Shown here one piece after another: positions 16,382 to 25,101 of a DNA stretch of 64,000 bases. The notes under the pieces are model-generated. The model saw only the letters and a list, made by a program, of their open reading frames with translations. It ran no database searches and was not told the DNA's origin. Position numbers and translations under genes: made by a program. Position 1 is the first letter of the stretch; each line of letters opens with the position of its first letter. This stretch comes from Bacillus subtilis subsp. subtilis. Its GTDB lineage: Bacteria > Pseudomonadota > Gammaproteobacteria > Xanthomonadales > Xanthomonadaceae. Where the stretch lies: assembly GCA_021733645.1 (NCBI GenBank), contig JAHREJ010000004.1:62001-126000 (forward strand), in the 5' to 3' direction.

Positions 16382-18807
16382 GGGATCTGATTCGGATCGT
16401 AGTCGTCGCGGTCGGCCCCGGTATTGCTGGGCGGCACGAGATAGAGGTCGTCTCGGTAGTACCCGAGAATAGCACGGCGCAAGGTGCGGTCCGTGTTCTG
16501 GCCGATGGAGCTCAAGCCCTTGAGCACGAACTCGATCTGGAAGGAATTATTGAGTTCACCCTCGCGGTTGCGCACGTAGCGACGGGCGATGGCGCGAACA
16601 GCCAGGCAGCAGCTGTCCCACTGCACACCACCGATGATTTCCAGCGGTTTCTTGTCTTCGATGGAGTAGTAATAGCGGCCCACCAGGCTCCAGCGCGGGC
16701 TGATCGGGTACAGGAAGGACAGGTCGGCCTGCTTGAGCAGGTCGGTGCCATCGGGGTTGAGCCGGTGGCGGTAGGTCAGGTTGACCACGCCATCGTTGGA
16801 CATCAGGTAGCGCGCACGCACGCTGGCCAGGTCTTCGCGCTTGAACTTGGGATCCCACTGGTAGGTGGCGCCCAGGTTCCAGCGGTCGTTGATGGCGTAG
16901 TTGCCATCGGCGATCCACGCCGACTTGCCCTTCTCCACCGGGGTGGTGTTGCCCGGCAGGGTCACCCGCGAATCGTCGAAGTACAGGATCTGGCCGATGC
17001 TGCCGGAGAACCGCTCGCGGCCGGTGGTCTGGTCGATGAAGCGGGTGCTCAACGCCATGGTCAGCTGGTTGGCATCGTTCTGGCGGTCGGCACCGGTATA
17101 GCGCGAATCGCGGAACAGCTGGCCCCAGCTGAAGGTGAAGTCGCGGGTGTCGAAGATCGGCAGGTCGCTCTGGTCGCGGTAGGGCGTGCGCAGGTAGAAC
17201 AGGCGCGGCTCCAGCGTGTGCAGGAAGGACTTGCCGCCGATGGTGGTCTCGCGGTCGAAGAACATGCCGGCGTCCAGGCTGCCGATGGGCACGCTGCGGC
17301 TGGGCGAGGTGTTGCCGCGCAGCTGATCCGGCGGGACGGTGGCCGGATCGACGCCGGCGTCGACCAGTGCCTGGCGGCGCACCTGGTTGGCCAGCCCCTG
17401 GTCCAGGTCGTAGGCGGTGTAACGCCAGGCCATGGTGGGGGTGACGTACCAGGACGGGCCACTGAAGGGCAGGGACACGTACGGCTTGATGTCCAGGCGC
17501 GAGCCGTTGAACTGCTGCACCACCTGGCCGGTACGCTCGTATTCCTGCTCGGGGCCGAACTTGACGTTGATGTCGTCGTGGGTGAAGTGCACCGCTTCCG
17601 CGTATACGCCCGTTTCCAGCCACGGCAACAGCGGCTTGTCCCAGTTGAAGAACGCCCGCGGCTGGCGTGCATACGGCAGCGAGCTTTCGGTCAGGGTGTA
17701 GTCGGTGAGCTGCCAGTAGTCGGCCATCAGGCCGCCGGTCCAGTTTTCACCGGTGCCGTAGATGCCCACCTGGCTCTGCAGGTTGGATGCGGTCACCCCC
17801 AGCAGCTTGCTGGAGAAATCTTCGGTGTAACGCTCGTCGCTGACCCAGGCGATGTTGGCGCGCGTCTGCCAGTTGGCGTTGATGTTGTGGTAACCATCGA
17901 ACTCGACGCGGCCGCGGTCCTTGTCGCGCAGCTTGTCGTTGGGCAGGTAGGCGGTGAGCAGCGTGCCGCGGCCCCCGTCGTACAGATAGCGGAATTCGTT
18001 GTCGAGCATGAGCCCGCGCTTGCTCATGTAGCGCGGGGTCAGGGTGTCGTCGTAGTTCGGCGCCAGGTTGAAATAGATCGGCTGGGCGTAATCGAAACCA
18101 TTGCGCCCGGACAGGCCCAGCTGCGGATACAGCAGGCCGGTCTGGCGACGGTCATCGATCGGGAACTTGAAGTACGGCGCCCACAGCACCGGCACCTTGC
18201 CGATGCGCAGCACGGCGTTGCGCGCGGTGCCGAAGCCTTCGTCGTTGTCCACTTCGATCTGCGGCGCCGACAGCTTCCAGATCGGCTGGGACGGGTCGCA
18301 GGTGGTGTAGGTGGAGCGGTGCATCTGCCCCACCGCGCCCTGCAGGTCCACCGATTCGGCGCCACCGTTGCCGCGCCGGTCCACCAGCTGGTACTGGATG
18401 TCGCTGATCTTGTGGGTGTCCGCTTCCTGGTTGCCTTCGGCACGCTTGGCCACCATCCGGATCGAGGAGTCCTGGTAGCGGACGTTGCCCTCGGCGATGT
18501 AGTTGCCGCTTTCGGTGTCAAAGCTCAGGCGGTCGGTGCCCAGGAACTGGTCGCCGCGCTTGAGCGCCACGTTGCCCTGGTATTGGGGCACCGTGGAGGT
18601 GCCAAACAGCTGGTCACCCTCGATGTCGGTGTCCTGCTGGTCGCGCGTGGCAGCCGCGGCCTTGTCGGCTTTGGGCGCATCGTCGAACACGGGCAGCACG
18701 TCGGTGGCCGGGCACAGGCCCCAGTTCACCGGTTTGTCGTCGGCCATGGCCGGCAGGCAGATGGCGATGCTCAGGGGGAGAGGCAGCAGGCGGAGGGCTC
18801 GGCGCAC
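16378..18807 (-). CDS. lptD: LPS-assembly protein LptD
   Basis: 809-residue outer-membrane beta-barrel that inserts lipopolysaccharide into the outer leaflet. Signal peptide 1-22 (ending PAMA), then an N-terminal OstA-type beta-taco domain (LKRGDQFLGTDRLSFDTESG, NYIAEGNVRYQDSSIRMVAK), then a long barrel rich in alternating aromatic strands. Cysteines are present near residue 32, in TYTTCDP, and as a C-terminal CC pair in VQWDSCCLAV, enough for the family's disulfides. It heads the operon; its start has 120 bases upstream before the HDAC-like gene. Confidence 0.95.
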   Translation of the reverse strand: MRRALRLLPLPLSIAICLPAMADDKPVNWGLCPATDVLPVFDDAPKADKAAAATRDQQDTDIEGDQLFGTSTVPQYQGNVALKRGDQFLGTDRLSFDTESGNYIAEGNVRYQDSSIRMVAKRAEGNQEADTHKISDIQYQLVDRRGNGGAESVDLQGAVGQMHRSTYTTCDPSQPIWKLSAPQIEVDNDEGFGTARNAVLRIGKVPVLWAPYFKFPIDDRRQTGLLYPQLGLSGRNGFDYAQPIYFNLAPNYDDTLTPRYMSKRGLMLDNEFRYLYDGGRGTLLTAYLPNDKLRDKDRGRVEFDGYHNINANWQTRANIAWVSDERYTEDFSSKLLGVTASNLQSQVGIYGTGENWTGGLMADYWQLTDYTLTESSLPYARQPRAFFNWDKPLLPWLETGVYAEAVHFTHDDINVKFGPEQEYERTGQVVQQFNGSRLDIKPYVSLPFSGPSWYVTPTMAWRYTAYDLDQGLANQVRRQALVDAGVDPATVPPDQLRGNTSPSRSVPIGSLDAGMFFDRETTIGGKSFLHTLEPRLFYLRTPYRDQSDLPIFDTRDFTFSWGQLFRDSRYTGADRQNDANQLTMALSTRFIDQTTGRERFSGSIGQILYFDDSRVTLPGNTTPVEKGKSAWIADGNYAINDRWNLGATYQWDPKFKREDLASVRARYLMSNDGVVNLTYRHRLNPDGTDLLKQADLSFLYPISPRWSLVGRYYYSIEDKKPLEIIGGVQWDSCCLAVRAIARRYVRNREGELNNSFQIEFVLKGLSSIGQNTDRTLRRAILGYYRDDLYLVPPSNTGADRDDYDPNQIP

Positions 18808-18927
18808 GCGGGAGTCGGATTCGGGGGAAAACGGATCGTAGCTTGCCCCATCCCTTGCATAGGGGCAATGAAGGCCTTGCCCGGTCCAGGGTTCAGGTTC
18901 ATGCGCGGCCCGGTTCCGCGCAGGCCA

Positions 18928-19839
18928 TCAGCGCAGCTGCCCGACGTGGGCCACACTGCATTCGGCCAGTGCCTGCAGGTCGTATCCGCCCTCCAGCATG
19001 GACACCACCCGGCCCCCACCGTGGCGCCGGGCCAGCGCGCGCAGCTCGGCGGTGATCCAGGCGAAATCATCGGTTTCCAGCATCAGGTCGGCCTGCGGAT
19101 CGCGCAGGTGCGCATCGAAACCGGCCGAGATCAGCAACAGCTGCGGGCGGAAATCGTCGATGGCCGGCAGCATTTCATCGGCCCAGGTGTTGCGGAAGCG
19201 GAACCCGCCGCTGCCCGGCGGCAGCAGGATGTTCATCAGGTTGCCGGCGCCCCGGTCGCGGCGCAGCCCCGAGTTGGGGAACAGCCCGGCCTGGTGGGTG
19301 CTGTAGTAGGCCACCCCGGGATCGGCGAGGAAGATGTCCTGGGTGCCGTTGCCGTGGTGCACGTCGAAATCGACGATGGCGATGCGTTCCAGGCCATAGC
19401 GGTCGCGCGCGTAGGCGGCGGCCACGGCAATGTTGTTGAACAGGCAGAAGCCCATCGCGGTGGTGGCGGTGGCATGGTGGCCCGGCGGGCGCACCGCGCA
19501 GAACGCAACCGGGTCATCGCCCAGCATCACCGCATCCACGGCGGCCACGCCGGCCCCGGCGGCATGCAGGGCCGCGCTGGCCGAGCCGGGCGAGGTCATG
19601 GTGTCCATGTCGATCAGCCGCAGCGGCTCGGTCTGCGCCTTGAGCACCAGGTCGATCAGCTCGCTGTCGTGCACCCGGGCCAGTTCGCCCAGTTTGGCCG
19701 GTGGCGCCTGGCGCCAGTCCAGCTGGTCGGGGAAGGCGGCATGCAGGGCATCGAGCACCACCTGCAGGCGCTGCGGGGATTCGGGGTGGCCACGGCCGGG
19801 ATCGTGTTGCAGACAGGCGGGATGGGTGAAAACCAGCAT
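18928..19839 (-). CDS. Histone deacetylase family hydrolase
   Basis: 303-residue zinc hydrolase of the class II HDAC / acetylpolyamine amidohydrolase family. Hallmarks are VRPPGHHAT (tandem His), VDFDVHHGNGTQ (zinc Asp and His), YYSTHQ, SAGFDAH (second zinc Asp) and the glycine loop MLEGGYDL. The substrate in bacteria may be acetylated polyamines or proteins and cannot be told from sequence. ATG at 19839 gives the standard MLVFTHPACLQHDPG-type N-terminus; the frame extends to 19926 without support. It is 34 bases downstream of the cobalamin adenosyltransferase gene. Confidence 0.9.
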   Translation of the reverse strand: MLVFTHPACLQHDPGRGHPESPQRLQVVLDALHAAFPDQLDWRQAPPAKLGELARVHDSELIDLVLKAQTEPLRLIDMDTMTSPGSASAALHAAGAGVAAVDAVMLGDDPVAFCAVRPPGHHATATTAMGFCLFNNIAVAAAYARDRYGLERIAIVDFDVHHGNGTQDIFLADPGVAYYSTHQAGLFPNSGLRRDRGAGNLMNILLPPGSGGFRFRNTWADEMLPAIDDFRPQLLLISAGFDAHLRDPQADLMLETDDFAWITAELRALARRHGGGRVVSMLEGGYDLQALAECSVAHVGQLR

Positions 19840-19873
19840 GCGGACAGGGGTTCCGGTGGGGCGGCGGGGTGGC

Positions 19874-20428
19874 TCAGGCGTGGCGGCGTTCGTGCCGCCA
19901 CAGCACCTCGCCGTGGCCATCGGCACGGGCCAGTACCCGGGCCAGCACGAACAGCAGGTCGGACAGGCGGTTGAGGTAGCCGATGGCTTCGGCGCGTACC
20001 GGCTCCAGCCGCGCCAGGGTCACCGTCTCGCGCTCGGCCCGGCGCACGATGGTGCGGGCCAGGTGGCAGCGCGCGGCCGCTTCGCCGCCGGCCGGCAGGA
20101 TGAATTCCTTCAAGACCGGCAGGTCGGCGTTGTAGTGGTCCAGCTGGCGCTCCAGCGCCTCGATGTCGGTCGGCTGGATGGCGGCGTGGCCGGGAATGCA
20201 GAGCTCCCCGCCCAGGTCGAACAGCTGGTGCTGCACGGTGGTCAGCAGCGCACGCACCTCGTCGGGCAGCGGCACCGCCAGCAGCACGCCCAGGGCCGAA
20301 TTGGCCTCGTCCACGGTGCCGTAGGCGTTGACCCGCTGCGCATCCTTGGGCACCCGGCTGCCATCGCCAAGCCCGGTGCTGCCGTCATCGCCGGTACGGG
20401 TGTAGATGCGCGAAAGCCGGTTGCCCAT
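19874..20428 (-). CDS. Cob(I)alamin adenosyltransferase, PduO type
   Basis: 184-residue ATP:corrinoid adenosyltransferase that converts cob(I)alamin to adenosylcobalamin. It matches the PduO/MMAB family: IYTRTGDDGSTGLGDGSRV (ATP-binding N-terminus), RVNAYGTVDEANSALG, FDLGGELCIPG and the C-terminal LNRLSDLLFVLAR. The adjacent upstream gene is a candidate vitamin B12 importer, so uptake and activation of B12 appear to be paired here. No de novo corrin synthesis genes are present in the window. Confidence 0.93.
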   Translation of the reverse strand: MGNRLSRIYTRTGDDGSTGLGDGSRVPKDAQRVNAYGTVDEANSALGVLLAVPLPDEVRALLTTVQHQLFDLGGELCIPGHAAIQPTDIEALERQLDHYNADLPVLKEFILPAGGEAAARCHLARTIVRRAERETVTLARLEPVRAEAIGYLNRLSDLLFVLARVLARADGHGEVLWRHERRHA

Positions 20429-20440
20429 GCTGGCCGCCGC

Positions 20441-21025
20441 TCAGCGCAGCACGTCGTGGCGGGCCTGCAGCAGCTTGCCCACCTGTTCGCAGGTCAGCTG
20501 CAGCGCAGCGGCCAGGCCCACGTAGGTGGCCGCGGTGCGCAGGTACGGCACGAACCAGTCGGCATAGTTCTTCAGCCAGCCGGCCACGGTGGGGTTGGCC
20601 ACCACGTCGCTGCTCCAGTAGAAGCCGCCCTGCGCGAACAGGTGGCAGACCGCCACCGCCGCCACCAGCAGCAGCGCCGCCTTGCCCAGCGTCAGCCAGT
20701 GCGCGCCGTGGTAGCCCTGGCGCAGCATCATGCCGCCGGCCCACATCGAGAAATACGCAGGCAGCAGCATCCAGGTTCCCGGCGAGACGCAGTAATGCTG
20801 CAGGTACTGCTGGCCGCTGCTGCTGATCACCAGGATGTCGATCACGATGGCCAGCGCCATCAGCAGCGGGAAGGCCCAGCGTGTCCAGCGGCGCAGGTAG
20901 AAGCCGCCGATGAAGAACACCGCCCAGGAGGCATCGGGAATGGCCATGAAGTGATTGACCCGGGTGGCGGCCATCAGCAGTACGAGCACGGACAGGATGA
21001 AGGCGCGTTGGGCGGTGGTGGTCAT
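20441..21025 (-). CDS. btuM: BtuM-like solitary ECF-type cobalamin transporter
   Basis: 194-residue hydrophobic protein with about six membrane helices and no signal peptide. An early loop carries MAIPDASWAVFFIGGFYLRR, and a single conserved-looking cysteine (Cys79) lies in QHYCVSPGTW. BtuM of Thiobacillus denitrificans, a solitary ECF-type B12 importer, is of similar size and uses a cysteine at position 80 as cobalt ligand; btuM is often next to an adenosyltransferase gene, as here (12 bases apart). The assignment rests on size, topology, cysteine position and neighbour. ATG at 21025 is preferred over the alternative at 21040. TAGAAT at 21055-21060 on the minus strand may be its -10 box. Confidence 0.68.
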   Translation of the reverse strand: MTTTAQRAFILSVLVLLMAATRVNHFMAIPDASWAVFFIGGFYLRRWTRWAFPLLMALAIVIDILVISSSGQQYLQHYCVSPGTWMLLPAYFSMWAGGMMLRQGYHGAHWLTLGKAALLLVAAVAVCHLFAQGGFYWSSDVVANPTVAGWLKNYADWFVPYLRTAATYVGLAAALQLTCEQVGKLLQARHDVLR

Positions 21026-21121
21026 GGCAGCCACGGACAAAGGGTCAAGTATTCATTCTAGCGCCTGCTGCGGCAGGCCGCCGCACGCGCCGGGAACGGC
21101 CCAGCGCTTATCATGGGCGGC

Positions 21122-22327
21122 ATGAGTGAACGACATGATGTAGTGATCGTGGGCGGTGGGCTGGTGGGTGCCAGCCTGGCCATCGCGCTGGACCGCGCCG
21201 GGCGCGATGTCGGGCTGGTGGAAGCCACCCCGGCCGGCACGCTGCCGGCCGTGTTCGACCAGCGCAACCTGAGCTTCGCCGCCGCCACCGTCAACGCCTT
21301 GACCGCGCTGGGCGTGATGCAGCGGCTGGGGGCGGCCACCGGGGCGATCACCCGCATCCACGTCAGCCGGGCCGGCGATTTCGGCCGCGTGCAGATGGAG
21401 GCCGCGCAGTACCAGCGGCCGTGGTTCGGCCAGGTGGTGGTGGCGCGGGATTTCGGCCAGGCCCTTGAGGCCGGCCTGCTGACCCTGGCGCACCTTACCC
21501 GCTATCGCCCGGCGCGCTTCGTGCGGCTGGGTGACACGGTGGACGGTTACCGCCAGGTGTTCATCGCCGATGACGGCGGCGAGCGCTGCCTGCTGGCGCG
21601 GCTGGTGGTGGGTGCCGACGGCACCGGCAGCGGGGTGCGCCAGGCGCTGGGCATCGGCGTGGACGAGCACGACTTCGAGCAGACCCTGTTCGTGTCGCGG
21701 GTGCGCAGCGCGCGTGCGCCGGACGGGACGGCCTATGAGCGTTTCACCGATACCGGCCCCACCGCGCTGTTGCCACGGGGGGATCGTCACTTTGGCGCGG
21801 TGCACGGCGTGGCCCGCGACCAGGCCGAGGCGGTACTGGCGCTGGGCGATGCGGCCTGGCTGCACCGCCTGCAGGAAGCGATCGGCTGGCGCGCCGGGCG
21901 GCTGCTGGAAAGCGGCCCGCGCAGCGCCTACCCGCTGGTGCAGGTGCTGGCCCAGGGCCTGGTCGGCGAGCGTGCGGTGCTGCTGGGCAACGCGGCGCAG
22001 ACCATCCATCCGCTGGGCGCGCAGGGCTTCAACCTGGGGCTGCGCGATGCGCTGACCCTGGCCGAGCTGGTGGCCGAGGCGCCCGACGCCGGCAGCGATG
22101 CGCTGCTGCAGGCCCATGTGGCGCGCCGCGAGGAGGATCGCACGCAGACCATCGCCTTCTCCGGTGGGCTGGCCCGGCTGACCAGCAACCCGGCACCGCT
22201 GATGCGGCCACTGCGCAGTCTGGGGCTGTTGGCCGCACAGGCCACGCCGATGCAATCGATGCTGGTGGGCGGGGCGATGGGCTTCCGTGGCCAGGTGCCG
22301 GCGCTGTGCCGGGGGACGGGCGCATGA
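21122..22327 (+). CDS. ubiH: 2-octaprenyl-6-methoxyphenol hydroxylase (UbiH)
   Basis: 401-residue FAD-dependent hydroxylase of ubiquinone synthesis. The N-terminal dinucleotide fold is VIVGGGLVGASLAIALDRAG, the middle motif is LVVGADGTGSGVR, and the second FAD motif is GNAAQTIHPLGAQGFNLGLRD. The GNAAQ form of that motif, where most relatives have GDAAH, is characteristic of UbiH. The start may be 21113 or 21122; neither has a strong ribosome site. It overlaps the next hydroxylase by four bases. Confidence 0.88.
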   Translation: MSERHDVVIVGGGLVGASLAIALDRAGRDVGLVEATPAGTLPAVFDQRNLSFAAATVNALTALGVMQRLGAATGAITRIHVSRAGDFGRVQMEAAQYQRPWFGQVVVARDFGQALEAGLLTLAHLTRYRPARFVRLGDTVDGYRQVFIADDGGERCLLARLVVGADGTGSGVRQALGIGVDEHDFEQTLFVSRVRSARAPDGTAYERFTDTGPTALLPRGDRHFGAVHGVARDQAEAVLALGDAAWLHRLQEAIGWRAGRLLESGPRSAYPLVQVLAQGLVGERAVLLGNAAQTIHPLGAQGFNLGLRDALTLAELVAEAPDAGSDALLQAHVARREEDRTQTIAFSGGLARLTSNPAPLMRPLRSLGLLAAQATPMQSMLVGGAMGFRGQVPALCRGTGA

Positions 22328-23499
22328 GCCGGCGCGCACGCGATGTGATCGTGGTGGGCGGCGGCGTGGTCGGCGCAGCCTGCGCGTTGGCACTGGCCGA
22401 TGCCGGGCTGGAAGTGACGCTGGTCGAAAGCCGCGAGCCCACGCCGTGGCAGCCGTCGCAGGCCGACCTGCGCGTGTATGCGTTCGCGCCGGACAATGCC
22501 GCGCTGCTGGCCGCCCTTGGGGTGTGGCCGGCGGTAACGGCGGCGCGCGCCTGTGCATACCGGCGCATGCGCGTATGGGATGCGGCCGGCGGCGATGAAC
22601 TGTGCTTCGATGCCGATCGCCTGGGCCGGGAGCAGTTGGGCTGGATCGTGGAAAACGACCTGCTGGTGGACCGCCTGTGGGCGGCGCTGCCAACGGCCGG
22701 CGTGCAGGTGTGCTGCCCGGCGCGGGTGGATGCGCTGGAACAGGATGCCGAGGGTGTGCGCCTGCGCCTGGAAGACGGTCGCCGGCTGGAGGCCTCGCTG
22801 GCGATCGCGGCCGATGGCGCCCAATCCACGTTGCGCCGCCTGGCCGGGCTGGAGGTGACGGGACAGGACTATGCCCAGCGCGGGGTGGTGGCGTACGTGG
22901 ACACCGACAAGGACAACCAAGCCACGGCCTGGCAGCGCTTCCTGGTGACCGGGCCGCTGGCGGTGCTGCCGGTGGGCGCGCACCGCAGCTCGATCGTGTG
23001 GACCTTGCCCGATGCCGAGGCCGCGCGCGTACTGGCGCTGGACGATGCCGCCTTTGGTCGGGAACTGACCAACGCCTTCGCCGGGCGCCTGGGCGCGATG
23101 ACGCTGGCCTCTGCGCGCGCTGCATTCCCGCTGCGCCGACAGCTGGCCACCGGCTACGTGGCGGGCCGGGTGTTGGCGCTGGGCGATGCCGCGCACGTGG
23201 TGCACCCGCTGGCCGGGCAGGGCGTCAACCTGGGCCTGCGTGATGTGGCCGCGCTGCGCACGATGGTGTTGGCCGCGCAGCAGCGCCGCCAGAACTGGCT
23301 GTCACCGCACCGGCTGCAGCGCTGGGCGCGCGAGCGACGCAGCGAGAACACCGTGGCTGCCTACAGCTTCGATGCGATCAACAAGGTGTTTTCCAACGAC
23401 GAACTGCACCTCACCCTGGCCCGGGGCCGGGTGCTGGGCTGCGCCGGCAAACTGCCGCCGCTGGTGTCGATGTTGTGGAAGCGTGCGGCGGGGGTGTAG
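22324..23499 (+). CDS. UbiI/UbiF-family FAD-dependent hydroxylase
   Basis: 391-residue paralogue of UbiH. FAD motifs are VIVVGGGVVGAACALALADA, IAADGAQSTLRRLAG and GDAAHVVHPLAGQGVNLGLRD. The latter is the UbiI/UbiF/VisC form. It is translationally coupled to ubiH (ATGA overlap), so the two probably carry out different ring hydroxylations of the ubiquinone pathway. Which carbon it modifies (C5 or C6) cannot be decided from sequence. The stop codon TAG is part of a GTAG motif starting a short repeat. Confidence 0.85.
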   Translation: MSRRARDVIVVGGGVVGAACALALADAGLEVTLVESREPTPWQPSQADLRVYAFAPDNAALLAALGVWPAVTAARACAYRRMRVWDAAGGDELCFDADRLGREQLGWIVENDLLVDRLWAALPTAGVQVCCPARVDALEQDAEGVRLRLEDGRRLEASLAIAADGAQSTLRRLAGLEVTGQDYAQRGVVAYVDTDKDNQATAWQRFLVTGPLAVLPVGAHRSSIVWTLPDAEAARVLALDDAAFGRELTNAFAGRLGAMTLASARAAFPLRRQLATGYVAGRVLALGDAAHVVHPLAGQGVNLGLRDVAALRTMVLAAQQRRQNWLSPHRLQRWARERRSENTVAAYSFDAINKVFSNDELHLTLARGRVLGCAGKLPPLVSMLWKRAAGV

Positions 23500-23514
23500 T
23501 ACCCGGCGCTACCG
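23496..23514. repeat. Short GTAG repeat overlapping a stop codon
   Basis: GTAGTACCCGGCGCTACCG: GTAG at one end and CTAC near the other, around a CCGG core. It is weaker than the other copies. Its TAG is the stop codon of the hydroxylase gene. Confidence 0.4.
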
Positions 23515-23516
23515 CT

Positions 23517-23912
23517 TCAATCCACCAGCCAGCCGGCCAGGTCACTGCGGTCGAGCTTGCCGCGGCGCTTCACGTCCAACGCGGTGAACTCATCGGCCAG
23601 CGCCGGGTTGGCCTGTGCTTCGGCGCGGCTGATGAAGCCATCGCCATCCACGTCCAGCGACGCGAACGCAAACCGGTACTGTCCGACCACGCTCACCGGC
23701 TGCACCGAACGCACCGTCACCGCGGCCTCGCCGGCCGGGGCCGACAGGGTCACCTGATGGGTCACCCGGCCTTCGGACAGTGGCTGGGTGCGCACGCTGG
23801 CCGGCACCTCGCGCAGCGGTTCGCTGATCGCCGGCGTTGGGGGAGCGGCCTGGGCCAGGACAAGCGTGGGCAGCAGGGACAGCAGCACGACCAGAGCAGA
23901 ACGGGGTGGCAT
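23517..23912 (-). CDS. Exported EF-hand domain protein
   Basis: 131-residue protein with a signal peptide (residues 1-20, ending LVLA) and a C-terminal pair of EF-hands. The first loop, DVDGDGFISRAE, fits the calcium-binding consensus. The second, DVKRRGKLDRSD, has lost acidic positions 3 and 5 and is probably inactive. ATG at 23912 is supported by GGAGA upstream; the frame to 24152 is not. It converges with the hydroxylase gene, leaving only 17 bases between. It is probably a periplasmic calcium-responsive or structural protein; the partner is unknown. Confidence 0.78.
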   Translation of the reverse strand: MPPRSALVVLLSLLPTLVLAQAAPPTPAISEPLREVPASVRTQPLSEGRVTHQVTLSAPAGEAAVTVRSVQPVSVVGQYRFAFASLDVDGDGFISRAEAQANPALADEFTALDVKRRGKLDRSDLAGWLVD

Positions 23913-24030
23913 CGGCGTCTCCGCAGGACAAGGGGCGCCGGGCCATGCCCGGCAATGATCGAAGCAGTTCACACCGTCGCCGCCCCGGAAGCCAGCCGAG
24001 CCGGCCGCGGCGGTATCCGGCGAGGTGCCA

Positions 24031-25077
24031 CTACCGCATTGGCGAGGCCAGCACCGTGATTTCCTCGCGGTCGTGGTACAGCTGCTTGGCCCGTACCACC
24101 AGCGGCTTGCCGGCCTGTTCCTGGAACAGGTCCAGGCACAGCCGGGTTTCATCCCAGCGCTTCTTCATGGGCAGCTTGAGATTGAAGATCGCATGCTTGC
24201 ACCAGCCCTCGCGGAACCAGGTGGCCATGCGCTCGGCCACCCGGCGTGGCTGTTCAACCATGTCGCAGACCATCCAGTCCAGCGACGTTTCCGGCTGCCA
24301 GTGGAAGCCATCGGCACGCAGGTGCTCGACCAGCCCACTGTCCAGCACATGCTCGCGCAGCGGGCCGTTGTCCACGCTGATCACCTTGACGTGCTGGCGG
24401 GTCAACACCCAGGTCCAGCCGCCGGGCGCGGCGCCCAGGTCGGCCGCGCGCATGCCCGGCTTGACCAGCAGCTCGCGTTCTTCGGGGGTCATCAGGGTCA
24501 GCAGCGCCTCGTCCAGCTTCAACGCCGAACGCGAGGGTGCATCGGGCAGCAGCTTCAAACGCGGGATGCCCAGCGCCCAGGGCGCGCTGTCGCGGGTGTC
24601 GGACACGCACACGAACGCATGGCGGCCATCCACGAACACCACATGCACGCGCGGCAGGGCGGTGTTGGCCTTGTCGGTCAGCAGCCCGGCCTTGCGCAGC
24701 GCCGGGCGCAGCGCATTGCCAAACGCACGGGCCAGCCCGGCCAGCGGCTTGCCTTCGTCCGAATCGGGGTGTTCCACCCACATGTCGCCGAAGCGCTGCT
24801 GGCCCTGCAGGGCGGCGATGATCGGGGTGATACGGTCGCTGGGGTCCAGCTCACGCAGTTCGGCCAGCACCACCAGCTTCTGCCGCGCAAAGATCAGCGA
24901 ACGCCACGGCAGTGCCTTGGACAGCGCCGCGCCTTCGTCGGTGGCAAACAGCACATAGCCATCGTTGCGCTGGGTGCGCGCATAGCCGGCGATGCCGGCA
25001 TAGGCGGCACGCTCGGACAGCTCGCCGGCCAGTTCAGGCTCGAAGCCCTGGCGGCACAGACACAGCAGGCCGCTCAT
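24031..25077 (-). CDS. rlmM: 23S rRNA 2'-O-ribose C2498 methyltransferase
   Basis: 348-residue methyltransferase acting on C2498 in 23S rRNA. An N-terminal THUMP-like region (about 1-170, beginning MSGLLCLCRQGFEPELA) precedes a Rossmann methyltransferase whose SAM loop is ADLGAAPGGWTWVLT. The K-D-K-E type residues lie in the DWMVCDMVEQPRR and FNLKLPMKKRW segments. The protein is slightly shorter than the E. coli enzyme. It is 24 bases downstream of the deaminase gene. Confidence 0.93.
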   Translation of the reverse strand: MSGLLCLCRQGFEPELAGELSERAAYAGIAGYARTQRNDGYVLFATDEGAALSKALPWRSLIFARQKLVVLAELRELDPSDRITPIIAALQGQQRFGDMWVEHPDSDEGKPLAGLARAFGNALRPALRKAGLLTDKANTALPRVHVVFVDGRHAFVCVSDTRDSAPWALGIPRLKLLPDAPSRSALKLDEALLTLMTPEERELLVKPGMRAADLGAAPGGWTWVLTRQHVKVISVDNGPLREHVLDSGLVEHLRADGFHWQPETSLDWMVCDMVEQPRRVAERMATWFREGWCKHAIFNLKLPMKKRWDETRLCLDLFQEQAGKPLVVRAKQLYHDREEITVLASPMR

Positions 25078-25101
25078 CGAATCGCGCCCGAAGCGCGGCG
25101 G

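Noticed and set aside
16765..19974. A 1069-codon open frame antisense to lptD and the HDAC-like gene
   Set aside because: It covers genes with clear homology in the opposite strand and its protein has no recognisable domain. Long antisense open frames are common in GC-rich genomes with strong codon bias.
21026..21121. Cobalamin riboswitch before btuM
   Set aside because: The gap is only 96 bases and has no recognisable B12 box; a full riboswitch needs about 200 bases.
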